From Adineta vaga (lineage: Eukaryota > Rotifera), in contig CP075496.1 of NCBI GenBank assembly GCA_021613535.1, positions 8,680,001 to 8,744,000 on the forward strand: a stretch of 64,000 nt of DNA, written 5' to 3'. Each line of letters begins with the position of its first letter. The stretch's first letter is position 1. The position numbers and the translations under genes were made by a program. The notes below the pieces were generated by a model. It worked only from the letters and a program-made list of their open reading frames with translations. It was not told the origin of the DNA and did not search any database. Of the stretch, positions 34,484 through 45,008 are shown one piece after another.

Positions 34484-36550
34484 ATGTATCCAAATCTCGG
34501 CTCAGGCAATCCACAGCCATCAGCACCACCACCGCCACCATCATCATCATCATCATCAAATCCGTCAACGTTAGCAAATGCAGGTGGATCACAACCTGTT
34601 GGATTTTCGAGTCTAACGGCACAACCATCGAATCAACCTCTACCATATCCACCAGGTCCTCCTCCACCACCATCATCATCATCATACAATAATCCTTATG
34701 CATCAAATAATCAACCATCAAAACCAGGTAACTATTCTTCTTATTCTCTTCCGCACGTTGGACAACAACCTCCACCACCGCCATCGCAACAAGGTTAGTT
34801 GATTATCTATTGTTAGATTATGAAAAATGTAGATTTTTCCTTTAGGAGGCGGTGGTTATCAACAAGGTCCTTATCCACCACAATCAAACCCTTATATAAA
34901 TTCGAATCAACCTTCTGGATATCCAGGAAACCCACAACTACCGCCATCACAATCAACTGGTTAGTCAAATTTCTAGAAAAGTTGTTTTTTTGCGAACATT
35001 TGATTTATTTTAGGTAATGCTGGCTTTCAGAATCCATACGGTTCATCAAATCCATATCAATCACAACAAGGTAAATACCTATATTTATTTAATAAAAAAA
35101 CAAATTATCTGCTCATTTTTAGGTAATCCTAACAATCAGAATTCTTATCGACCAGCAAATCCCTATCCACCACAACAAGGTAAATTAAATAAAAAATAAT
35201 TAATTGAATATTCAGAATGATTTCTATAATATATTCTAAAATTATATTTTAGGTAATGCTGGTTATCAGAATCCATATTCATCGCAACAAGGTAAATTTT
35301 CGTTTGACAGTTTTTTGCAAAACAATTCATGATAATTTCAGGTAATTTTCCTCCACAACAACCACCTCCATATAATCAACAGCAACAGCCGCCTTATAAT
35401 CAGCAACAGCAACCACCGCCATATCAAAATTCACAACAATTTCCAGGTAAAAATTCCATTCTATCTCTAACGAATGCTTGTTTAAAAAGTCGATTTGCTC
35501 TGAAAGACTTTCATTATATACTAATGCTTTATATAATTCAAGCTGTTCTCTGTAATAGGAGGTTATGGAGGCTACTCACCCTATAATCAACAACCACCAC
35601 AACAACAATCCTATCAGAATGCTCAAAATGCTTATCCACCACAAGGCCAGTGATCATCGTATATTATCTTTAGTATATATCTTCTAAATGTTGTTTTGTT
35701 TTTAGGTGGAGGTTATAATGCCAACTCCTTTGGAGCAGCAGGACCTGGTAAGTTTTATTTGAAAAATGGACTAAAAATAAGAAATCTGAGTTGAAATTAT
35801 TTAGTTAATGAGCGTCTTCGTTCAATAGCAGCTCGATATGAAATTAATGATCAATTAGCTCAACGTATGAATATTCTTCAACAGTTCGAAATCGTTGTTC
35901 TTTGTGACGATTCTGGTTCGATGAATACACCTGTTGATGGAACACAAGGAACACGATGGGATGAACTACGATCTATCATACAAATCGTTATAGAAATTGG
36001 CACTGTATTTGATTCCAATGGTGTTGATGTTCATTTTCTCAATCGTCCACCTATGCCTAATGTTACAGATAATCGACAAGTTATGGAATCTTTCAGTCAA
36101 CGTCCTGGTGGTTTAACACCATTAACACCGGCTTTACGACGTATATTTCAGTCAGCAGCAAGTCGACCAGGTAGTGATAAACGTCTACTTGTATTTGTTG
36201 CCACGGATGGAGCACCGACAGATCCTAATGGTAATGTTGATATACAAGGCTTAGAAAATTTAATGCGTAATGAACGTCAAGCAAATACAACATATGTTAC
36301 ATTTCTTGCATGTACAGATGATGAATCAAGTGTAGCATATTTATCACAATGGGATCGAAATATGATGAATGTTGATGTTGTAGATGATTATAAAAGTGAA
36401 CGAGAAGAAGTTCGTCGTATACGTGGACCAAATTTTCCATTTTCCTTTGGAGATTATGTTGCAAAAGCATTGCTCGGTGCCGTGGATTCATCAATGGATC
36501 AACTCGATGAATCAGGAAATAATAATAATAATAATTATCGTCGATTTTAA
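34484..36550 (+). CDS. VWA-domain protein with Pro/Gln/Tyr-rich N-terminus built from mini-exons
   Basis: Nine exons (34484..34793, 34846..34959, 35014..35070, 35123..35179, 35253..35291, 35342..35446, 35559..35645, 35706..35747, 35805..36550) give 518 residues. The N-terminal half is low-complexity Pro/Gln/Tyr/Gly/Asn with NPY and QQG motifs. All seven internal exons are multiples of three with phase-1 borders falling after QQG-like motifs. The seventh intron seems to use a GC donor (GCCAGT at 35646). The C-terminal half is a von Willebrand A fold with an intact MIDAS: DDSGSM, Thr in GGLTPLTPAL and TDGAPTD. No signal peptide, so probably cytosolic, binding a partner through the metal site. 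Partner unknown. Confidence 0.82.
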
Positions 36551-36994
36551 TTGATTAACATTTTTTTCTCATGTTCTTTACAAAATTCAAATCAATTATA
36601 ACACACATTTTCGAACAAATTACAATTCTACACAAATCATTAATGTTTATTCATATTTCACTTTTATCTTCAGAAAAAAATAAATAATTATGAAAGAAAA
36701 ACATGCCTCTAATCGTATTGAATGAATCGTTTTAGTACCATATCAAACGTATTCTTAATATTAAGTCATAGAAATTCAATCATAAAAGTTCATCTTTTAG
36801 AATCTTATTTTTCTTCAAAACGTATGAAATCATCATTGTTGTATCAATATTTTTTTTGATAAAAACATAATTTCTATTTACCTAGCTTTCACAACCAATG
36901 AGTAACGTATAAAAGAACATTACACTTCTACTTTTCATCGTTCTTTCATATTTATAAAAACACGTAAGACGGTATAAAAATTGTTATTATTAAA
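36551..36994. other. AT-rich intergenic region
   Basis: 3' flank of the VWA gene and upstream region of the PARP gene. A TATAAAA-like motif occurs near 36974. Nothing else recognised. Confidence 0.5.
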
Positions 36995-37915
36995 ATGCAT
37001 GCTACGAATATAAAAAGTGCAGGTTTAAAATATCTAAACGGTTTACAACTTGATGACCTTTGTCAATTACAAGATGAATTAAATATAGCATGGAAAAATG
37101 GCCAGTCAGTCGTTTCAAATGCAATCTACGATAAAATATCAGATAGTATTCAGTATGAAACAACACAATTAAAAACTGATCCATACAATTTTGCTATGAA
37201 GAAAACAGATGGTGAATTGAAAAAATTGATTGATTTTCTAACACAAATTCACGCACAAGGAAGACCATTAGTTGATAATTCAATATGGGATACTTTAAAT
37301 CGAGAATTAAATTTAAGAAATTTAATAAATATAAATTCATTGCTAACATATCCTTCGATATGGATCGGAATGTCCTTGACAGAAACACCTATTCAATTCA
37401 TTTCTTTATCACGAACATCACAAGAATTTCAAGATCTTTCAAAATTCTTCTCGTTATCTCTTGGTCAATCTTCCGTTGTTATCTATTCTATTACTCGTAT
37501 TCAAAATCTTCGACTGTGGTATATTTTTCAACAATTACTTCAAAGTTTTCCGAAGAATATTCAACGTCTTATTCATGGAACAGCATCATCAACTCATCAA
37601 AAACTAATTATGCATCATGGTTTCTGTCATAGTTTTTGTCCAAATGGTGCTATTGGTGATGGAGTTTATTTTGCAGTTAATGCATCTTATTCAAATAATG
37701 ATCCATATGTGTTAAAAAGAACTAATCATCGACGAGAATTATTTATTTGTCAAGTTTTATTAGGTAATTCAACAAAAGGTAATCTGGGATTAAAATCGAT
37801 ACCGAACGGTTATCATTCAGTATTTCATCAAGAAGGATTACTAAATAATATGTTCTGTATTTTTAATTCATATCAAGCATATCCAGAATATATTGTTCAA
37901 TATGATTATGCATAA
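36995..37915 (+). CDS. PARP-type (ADP-ribosyl)transferase, H-Y-I class
   Basis: Single exon, 306 residues. The C-terminal part has the PARP catalytic signature: His194 in RLIHGTASS, Tyr225 in GDGVYFAVNASYS and a terminal YPEYIVQY strand. The third triad position is Ile300 rather than Glu, an H-Y-I arrangement. In known families this goes with mono- rather than poly-ADP-ribosylation. The N-terminal 110 residues are helical and charged, with a twice-repeated pattern (GQSVVSNAIYDKI and GRPLVDNSIWDTL), perhaps a duplicated small domain. No zinc finger or WWE is visible. It is intronless in an intron-rich neighbourhood. Confidence 0.85.
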   Translation: MHATNIKSAGLKYLNGLQLDDLCQLQDELNIAWKNGQSVVSNAIYDKISDSIQYETTQLKTDPYNFAMKKTDGELKKLIDFLTQIHAQGRPLVDNSIWDTLNRELNLRNLININSLLTYPSIWIGMSLTETPIQFISLSRTSQEFQDLSKFFSLSLGQSSVVIYSITRIQNLRLWYIFQQLLQSFPKNIQRLIHGTASSTHQKLIMHHGFCHSFCPNGAIGDGVYFAVNASYSNNDPYVLKRTNHRRELFICQVLLGNSTKGNLGLKSIPNGYHSVFHQEGLLNNMFCIFNSYQAYPEYIVQYDYA

Positions 37916-38758
37916 ACAGAACTATGTTTGTTGATTTAGAATTGAAAGTTTATATTTCATATAATAAATTTATCGATTAGCAATATAATGGAATGCTTTT
38001 GTTTATGATAGTTTCAAAGACAGATATCGTATTATTATTAAGATTGATAGAATGCATTCATCATTCTTATCTACTCGCGAGAAATTGTCAGATAAGTAAA
38101 TGTTGATCAATTGTTTCATAAGTTATGGAATATAGAAATACGACATGCTAATAATAATAATATATAGTGAAATGAAAAGATTTTTCAATTTAATCTATGT
38201 GTATCAAATGTAAATAAAATAGTTCTTATAACGTAGTATGTTGAAAAAGTACAGTTATAATCATAAGTAATAATTCAAGGTTAGGAAATCAAATGTATTA
38301 TTATATGCACATGTCATTAATTTTAGTGTTTTGATCTTTTCTTTATTATGACAAACAAAGACGTGATATACATATATTATTGAAAGGACACACAACATAC
38401 ATGTACTATAGTTATCTTGTCTAGAAATCAAACTAAACAGCTTGAAGAGTCCTTAGTTCTATTGATGGAAAACACACGTTCATATACTCGTACATCAAAA
38501 AGATCGAACAAATACAGATGGCAAAGTAACGTAAGTTGGGAACAATTCATCAGAATGATATAGGTAAGAAGAGCAATACATAGTAAAAAAAACAGTAAGA
38601 ATAGGACGAATATCGTTACATTTCATGACACCGTTTTTTTCACATCATCAATCGAAATAACCATATTTATGAGAAAAATCGTCTAACCTTTCTTTTTTAT
38701 ATCTAGACATGTCATTCGAATACTATCATTTCATTATTCTATTTCGTCATTAAAACAT
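37916..38758. other. AT-rich intergenic region
   Basis: About 0.84 kb with no credible coding sequence, RNA gene or repeat. Confidence 0.6.
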
Positions 38759-39214
38759 ATGCATTCATTTTCATCAATTATTTTCTGTTTTTTGATTCTA
38801 TTCTGTAAGTATATTGAGAAAAAAAGTTTTTTAAAAATCATTAAAATGAATTTATTTCAGCATGGAATCAATTAACAAACGGTCTCGCATGTTATTCATG
38901 TACAAATTGTAATGATCCATTTAATCCTACTTATGTTTTAGTTAGATATGAAAATGATACAACAACTTGGTATTGTACAGTAAGTATAGTACTACAAGTT
39001 TCTTTCATCAAGATTCTATGTTTTTTTCATTTAGAAATCATGGGTATCAAATAATATTGTACGAAGTATAGCAACAAGCTGTACCCAATCAAGTACTGTT
39101 GGAAGTAGTCAAACGTGTTGTCAAAGCAATCTATGTAATAATGCCCAAAGATATATGTTAACAAAGACATTTAGTTTTAGTATTGGTATTCTAATGCTTA
39201 TAGTTTTCTTTTAA
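38759..39214 (+). CDS. Secreted/GPI-type LU (Ly6/uPAR three-finger) protein 1
   Basis: Three exons, 38759..38804 (46 nt), 38861..38979 (119 nt) and about 39035..39214 (180 nt), give about 114 residues. Exon 1 encodes a signal peptide (MHSFSSIIFCFLILF). The mature part has the three-finger cysteine pattern: GLACYSCTNCNDPFN, Trp-Tyr-Cys, a Cys before SSTVG and a terminal CCQSNLCNN block, the LU hallmark. A hydrophobic tail (SFSIGILMLIVFF) suggests a GPI anchor. Three close relatives lie elsewhere in this window. Function unknown; the third exon boundary is accurate to about 2 nt. Confidence 0.82.
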
Positions 39215-39809
39215 AACTCATTAGATTATCTTGCTTCTTTTTTTCGCTTTATATCAAATGCTCTTATTATCCCTTGCTTTATTTCTTTTTTTGCTCTCAA
39301 TGAAATAAATTTATCCCATGCAATTCAGACATCTTTCTCAAATGAATATTGAACTGATAATATTTTCGAAGTAGTTCTAGCGTAATTGAACACTTCACTT
39401 AGAGTATATTTAAATCCATTCGATTTTGTCGTGTATAATCACATTTTATGCCATAGGACGAGATTATAAAATCTAATGTGAATAATAGACCTAGAGAAAA
39501 TAAGAGTAAATTTTCGATACTATTTGTTTGTTTAACTAGTTCGATGTAAATAGTTCTTTAGTTATTCAAATTTGCAAAGATTAAGTCATTCTACATGTTA
39601 AGTAAATTTTGTCAATGTTTATTATCAATTAATAAAATATTTGAGCATAATTTCATGGAAAAACAAACGTAGCAATCGGAAACATATAATAAAGTTTAGA
39701 AAGAACAAACGTAGCGACTTATTGAGAAAGTTTGATTATGATCGTTTAGTTTGGAATACTTTAAAAAACAATTGCAGTGAAGAAAAAACAAAATCGTCTG
39801 ATTATTTGT
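39215..39809. other. AT-rich spacer between convergent genes
   Basis: About 0.6 kb holding the 3' flanks of two convergent genes; AATAAA motifs occur near 39302 and 39632. No gene seen. Confidence 0.6.
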
Positions 39810-40487
39810 TTATAATTTAATGAGAATATTTGGTATTGAACCACCTTTATAATTTTTATATGGATATGTTAATTCATTGCCATTCTTTTTCCATATCCAT
39901 GTTGTTGGATCAATAATTGTTACTTCTTTTCCAGCAAATTTCTTTATCCATACATGTCGTGTTGCTTGATGTGTCGTTTGACCGAGTAAATATTGAAAGC
40001 CTTTAGTCTCACGTGCATTTTTACATGCAAATTGCATCATTTGAGTAAGAATACCTTTTCCAGAATGTTCTAATCGAACTGCACAAAAAGGAAAATGTAA
40101 AACCATGTTCATTTTCAATTCTTGTCCAAAATCTCGTGAAATAAATAAATCATCCATTTCATTCAATAAAACATCAACTGGAATCGTATGTGAAAGATTT
40201 GAAATATCACATAAATGTTTTCGTTGACGTTCTAAATACAGATCACCAGCAATTGTTGCAGCAACAATTTCATTTGTCGAACGATGTCGCACAAGAACTG
40301 ATAAATGTTCAGGTAACATATCTTTCATTAATGGCCATGAAGATTGATCAAAAAAGCATGTTGGCGTAATTTGATCAAAACATGTAATAGGATTATGTGC
40401 AGAAAATTCTTCGGCAATAAGAAGTGCACAAACACGTGCATCATTTTCATTAGTTGTTATTTCACAGATATATTCACTGTCAGACAT
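39810..40487 (-). CDS. GNAT-like N-acyltransferase
   Basis: Single exon, 225 residues. The central region AVRLEHSGKGILTQMMQFAC resembles acetyl-CoA-binding motif A (R/Q-x-x-G-x-G/A), followed by an alpha helix and GFQYLLGQTTHQATRHVWIK, as in GNAT folds where a later helix packs near the acceptor. The N-terminus (SDSEYICEITTNENDARVCA) looks like the first beta-alpha unit. It probably acylates a small molecule or amine; arylalkylamine- or spermidine-type enzymes are possible. No transit peptide seen. Substrate cannot be predicted from this sequence. Confidence 0.62.
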   Translation of the reverse strand: MSDSEYICEITTNENDARVCALLIAEEFSAHNPITCFDQITPTCFFDQSSWPLMKDMLPEHLSVLVRHRSTNEIVAATIAGDLYLERQRKHLCDISNLSHTIPVDVLLNEMDDLFISRDFGQELKMNMVLHFPFCAVRLEHSGKGILTQMMQFACKNARETKGFQYLLGQTTHQATRHVWIKKFAGKEVTIIDPTTWIWKKNGNELTYPYKNYKGGSIPNILIKL

Positions 40488-41834
40488 TTTCAGAAAAGAA
40501 AAAGAAAAGAACTGAAAAATAAAAAGTTACTCTCGATGCGCTATGTAGTTGTATAAATATATCACGTTTTTTTTTCTTTTTCTTACCTTTCTTTTTTCTT
40601 TTACTTTGTGGCAATGTGTCAGATGTCGACTCATTGTTTTCGTCAAACTTTTGTTATTCATAGAAGTTAACCATTAATCTCCGAAAAGAAAGAAAATGTA
40701 CTTATATATTCAACTTTTTTGAAGAATTGAATTGTTTAGGTAAAATGCGATCTTATAATTCTCAATAATAGATATTTCATAAAACTTTAACAAAGAAAAA
40801 GAAAAGTTCAACGTGAAATTTATTATTTATAACAGTGTATATGATCATCTCGACGTTTGTCTTCTCGTTTGAAAGAAAAAGAAAAAAAAACGACTCATTC
40901 TTTTTTCTATGCCATTTTTCTAGGTGCCATCAATAATTAGATAAGAAGGAAAAAAATTACGAGATATCTTTTCCTTTTTTTGCTGCAAGTTTGTAATATA
41001 AAATAGATACACACCAAAGGAAAGAATTTCGAGAGAAGAGGAAATTTATTGTACGGTTCTATCCATTAGTTAAATTTTTATCGATCAACAAGTTACAACG
41101 ATCTTCTTCTTCTTCTTCTTCTTCTTCGAAATCTCGTCGAGTTACTCAGAAGTAATCGGAAAGGGATGCATGTAGCTATAAAAAGAAAACCTTTTAAACT
41201 ATATAGACAATGTGTTTTCGTCACACAGCTGTCGATTTTTAATGGACAAGAAAAAGATTGATAGCATAGGCAAACGATTAGTAAGTAAAATATCCATTTG
41301 CATAGAAAGAATTTCATATAACTTTATTGAAGGTGGTAAAACTTCAAATACATAGTAATATGTTTTACATGAGAAGAAGAAAAAAACTCGCTCCTTTATA
41401 TTGATATACATCTATTTCATTCGTGTACTTTATCGATGTAAAATGTATCGATTAGCACTCATACATTAACAAGCTGTATGAAGGACATTTATAAAATACC
41501 TTTTCGCGTCATATATTACTGATTCATTTCGTTTCTTTTTCCTGTTCTTCTTTCAATCGTGTTTATAAAGAAATAAAAAGAAACACATTTTTTTGTAGCT
41601 ATTGTATTCATATTATTCGACTTTTTTTCTCTTTTCAATCTAATTGAAAATTCGTATTTTATGTCAGCGTCTAAAATCCCGATAGAGTTTTTTCTTTTTC
41701 TCTCTGTCTGTCTGTCTCTCTCTTCGATTTTATTGGTAGAGAAATTCTTCGAAATTTCATTTGAATCACAATGATGACAAGTACATATGTCATTTTGTTT
41801 TGATATTTTAGTTTGAAGGATTTACTTCTCACAA
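40488..41834. other. AT-rich intergenic region with CTT microsatellite
   Basis: About 1.3 kb. A (CTT)n run lies at 41101-41126 and a CTGTCTGTCTCTCT run at 41701-41722. No credible gene. Confidence 0.6.
41101..41126 (+). repeat. CTT microsatellite
   Basis: Eight consecutive ctt units in noncoding DNA. Confidence 0.85.
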
Positions 41835-42794
41835 ATGCTTATGTTCATTTTTAATATTATTAAAAGAATATGTTGGGAAGTTTATCTTTTATTTACACGA
41901 CTTCCACCAAATCAAGCATGGATGGATCCAAGAGAGCAAACATTAATGGTGAAATATATTCAAGAATACAAAAAAGAAAAAGGGTAAGGAGACAATTTGG
42001 AATATTTACATGTTCAGGTTGTTGAATGGAATTAGATTGAATAATTGAGTATGTGCACATGTAGATATCAAGCGATTGAGATAATAGTTCGATCATGATC
42101 AATTATATTTTCAAATTTTGTATTTAGTGAACAAAAGGTGACCATGGCTGAATTTGGTGCTGGAAGTAGTACGTTTTTCTTTAGTACTTATGTTGATCAT
42201 TATATAAGTATTGAACATAGTCCGGATTATTGTCGTGAACTTGAACGTATGGCTGCTAGTCAACCAGATCGATCTGTCAAGATATTCTACATGGATCGTA
42301 ATTCCTCAGGATTTTATATCAAACATGTTTTTGAACAAGTTTCTTCAACGAAATCGAATTCTTCATCACAAATTGAAATATATTGTGTACCAAGAAATGC
42401 TTATTCATTTATAGCTTATCGTTTATGGGCAACTGGTGGACGAAGTACTTATCGAATGTATCGTGATTATGTTGATTTTCTTTCAATATACTTTCGCGAG
42501 AAGAAATTTGATTTTATATTTCTTGATGGACGTGCTCGACCTCAAGTTGCCTATGCTGTTGCAAAGCAATTGAATGGTTCACATGCAAAAGTATTTATTC
42601 ATGATTGGAATCAAAGAAAAGAATATCATATTATTGAACGAGAATTTTATAATATAATTGATCAACAAATCGAAAGTAATCAAGTTGGTGGTGGTGGTCT
42701 TGTAGTTTTAGAAAAGAAATCTGAAGATATTGGACAAAGAAATATTAATGATATTCAATGGAAATTTGGTAGTGAACCTGATTGGTGGATTTAA
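41835..42794 (+). CDS. Methyltransferase-like (class I Rossmann) protein with N-terminal anchor
   Basis: Two exons, 41835..41983 and 42128..42794, give 271 residues. An N-terminal hydrophobic stretch (MLMFIFNIIKRICWEVYLLF) is a likely signal anchor. The core contains MAEFGAGSSTFFFSTYVDHY (motif I, nucleotide-binding loop), YISIEHSPDYC (motif II with acidic residue) and FDFIFLDGRARPQVAYAVAK (motif IV region with Asp-Gly-Arg). This layout is that of SAM-dependent methyltransferase-like domains of unknown target, probably facing the secretory lumen given the anchor. The Asp-Gly-Arg motif could be catalytic. Substrate unknown. Confidence 0.6.
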
Positions 42795-43154
42795 ATACTT
42801 TAATCGTAGACAACACATTATAGTCAGAAGGAACTATAATGCATTGAAGAAGAAGAAAAAAGAAATAGTTAAATTGATATTTATTTTGTTCGTATATACA
42901 TTAATCTTTTGTGAATGTTGATGAATTGCTTTGTCTTTCGTTGCGAATAAAAACTTTATCGATGGGTTTTATATATAACTAAATAAGAATAAAAAAAAAG
43001 TTCTATACCGATTGATAAAACTATATAGATACTATATATATATAAGGAGAATTCATATTTTTGCTGCTACTATTTTTGCCATTCGTTGGATGAAAAACAG
43101 TTTTCAAGTAGGAAGAGTAAATAAGTTAGAGTTTTTTGAAAACGAAGTCTTTTT
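42795..43154. other. Short AT-rich spacer between convergent genes
   Basis: 360 bp, with AATAAA near 42948 and a TA-rich run near 43030. No gene. Confidence 0.5.
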
Positions 43155-44517
43155 TTAACAATAATTGATCCATTCTGTTTTCGTTGGTGCTGTTAGTGGT
43201 CGTGTAGGAAGGAGAACTCGAACATTTTTTGTATTTTCAATAGAAAATAATGAAAGTGAATCTTGAAATGATGTTACACATGATGACAAAGGTGGTGCAG
43301 TATTGACTCTTGATTCTGCTGGTACGTCATTTGATGGAATTAATGAAAAACATTTCATAGGCGTTCGTTTTGAAACAACTGCGGCTGTTTGAGGTCGTGA
43401 AATTGATTTGTCTCGATATTCTTCTTCGAATTCATTTGCTCGCTCAAGAATTTCTCGATAACATGTTGGATTATCAACACCAATGGATCTTCGTTTCCAA
43501 TTATGTTCCATTTTGAATTGATTCTTTTTCGTTTGTGTCATCATTTTAACAACTAATTGTCGACGATTTGCTATTAATGACATCGAACGTCTATGATTCA
43601 TTTCACGTAAGACATGTTCATTAGGTTGTCCGATAGATTCACGTTTATCAATCACTTGAACGCGTTGAGGAGGACGTGTTACAGCTGGAAAGCGTTCCGC
43701 AAAACTTCGAGCAGCTTGATGAGCAAATTTTTCCACTTCTTTTTTTGCACGTATATTATTATGAAGAAATCGACGAGAACAATCTGCATAGAACAATTCC
43801 ACAGCATCTTTATCACATGCAGCTAACACTGCAGATTTCGGATGCGCTGATGCTGAACGAGAATTTCTGAAAATAAACAATAGAATTGGATTCTTTTTTA
43901 GATGATTGTAATGAATAAGAGAGTTTTTACATACGTTGTTTTTGTGAGTGTTGTTGATTTTGATTCATCTACGAAAATGATTTTGATATCCCTTGCTGCT
44001 GGATATAGAGCCATATAGTTTTTTTCGAAATCCACAAAAGCAAATCGTCGAAACTTTTTTGTTTCTTCTTGTCTTTTAATTTCTTCATTGTGATCATGAA
44101 TTTTCTTGTAATAATCACGTGTAAATTTACCGAATGACTTTTCTTTTATCGCAATTAAACAATCATTTTCAAATTGAATTCGATCATCATTTGTTTTCAA
44201 AATTCGTGCAGCTTGAAGAGCTTGTTCTAGTTGAGCTAATCGATATGAACGTGTCAGACCTTTTCTTGATGGAGCAGATGATGTTAAAATTGAAAATTCT
44301 GAACATGGACGATTGGGTATCGATGTTTCAGGTGATTGTTTTTCTGAATCTTCAATATCCGGTGTATCATCATCATCTTGATCGGATGTTAAATCGTTCA
44401 GCTTCTGTTAACTGTCGTTGATGAGATTCAATCTTTGAATAGATACTATAAACTTTTGAAAGAAATCTATTTATCAACTTTTACTTGATAATTGTTATTT
44501 ACAACTACTGCTGTCAT
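43155..44517 (-). CDS. Uncharacterised basic protein
   Basis: Three exons, complement(44485..44517), (43935..44404) and (43155..43866), keep frame and give 404 residues. The N-terminus has an acidic Asp run (DQDDDDTPDIE), then a helical charged middle (RLAQLEQALQAARIL, KKIHDHNEEIKRQEETKKF), and a C-terminal half rich in Arg/Pro with short motifs SRPQTAAV and TRPLTAPTK. Such Arg-Pro-x-Thr-Ala motifs are frequent in ciliary and flagellar proteins, which is only a hint. I do not recognise the family. The first exon of 11 codons is inferred from the splice sites. It is divergent from the next gene across 491 bp. Confidence 0.6.
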
Positions 44518-45008
44518 GTGTTGGTTACTACTTTTTTTTACTGATTGTGTGTGTCTTATGTGATGAAAGTACAGGGTAAGAAGAAAAAAATGAAGAAAGA
44601 AAGAAATTAATACAACGTTTTTCTTTTTAGATGTTCTCTCTTTCTCGTTTGGCAACAAATATAAATATATAGTCAATCATGAAAGACAAACAAATACATA
44701 ACTGCTGCAATTCAGAATTGTTAATAAAACTTTGGCAAATAGTAACTGATCTCGATTGAAAATAATCGATGAAGCACTATATTACAGAATCGATACAAAA
44801 AAGAATTCTGATTTTTAAATCGAAAATTAATCTTCAAATAGATTCAACTATCAAATCTATTCTTCTGTTGAATAATGCGATGATTTTTCTCTTTCAGTCA
44901 TTTACGAACATTCCTATCTTTTTTCATTCTTTAACACGTGAATCAGTCTGATCCTTGCTTCTATATAAACTTCGAAACATCATTTATCCTCTTGTTTTTC
45001 TCTTTATC
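44518..45008. promoter_or_regulatory. Shared upstream region of two divergent genes
   Basis: 491 bp between the divergent starts at 44517 and 45009, so it may hold a bidirectional promoter. No motif beyond AT-rich DNA and a TATATAA near 44962 stands out. Confidence 0.4.
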
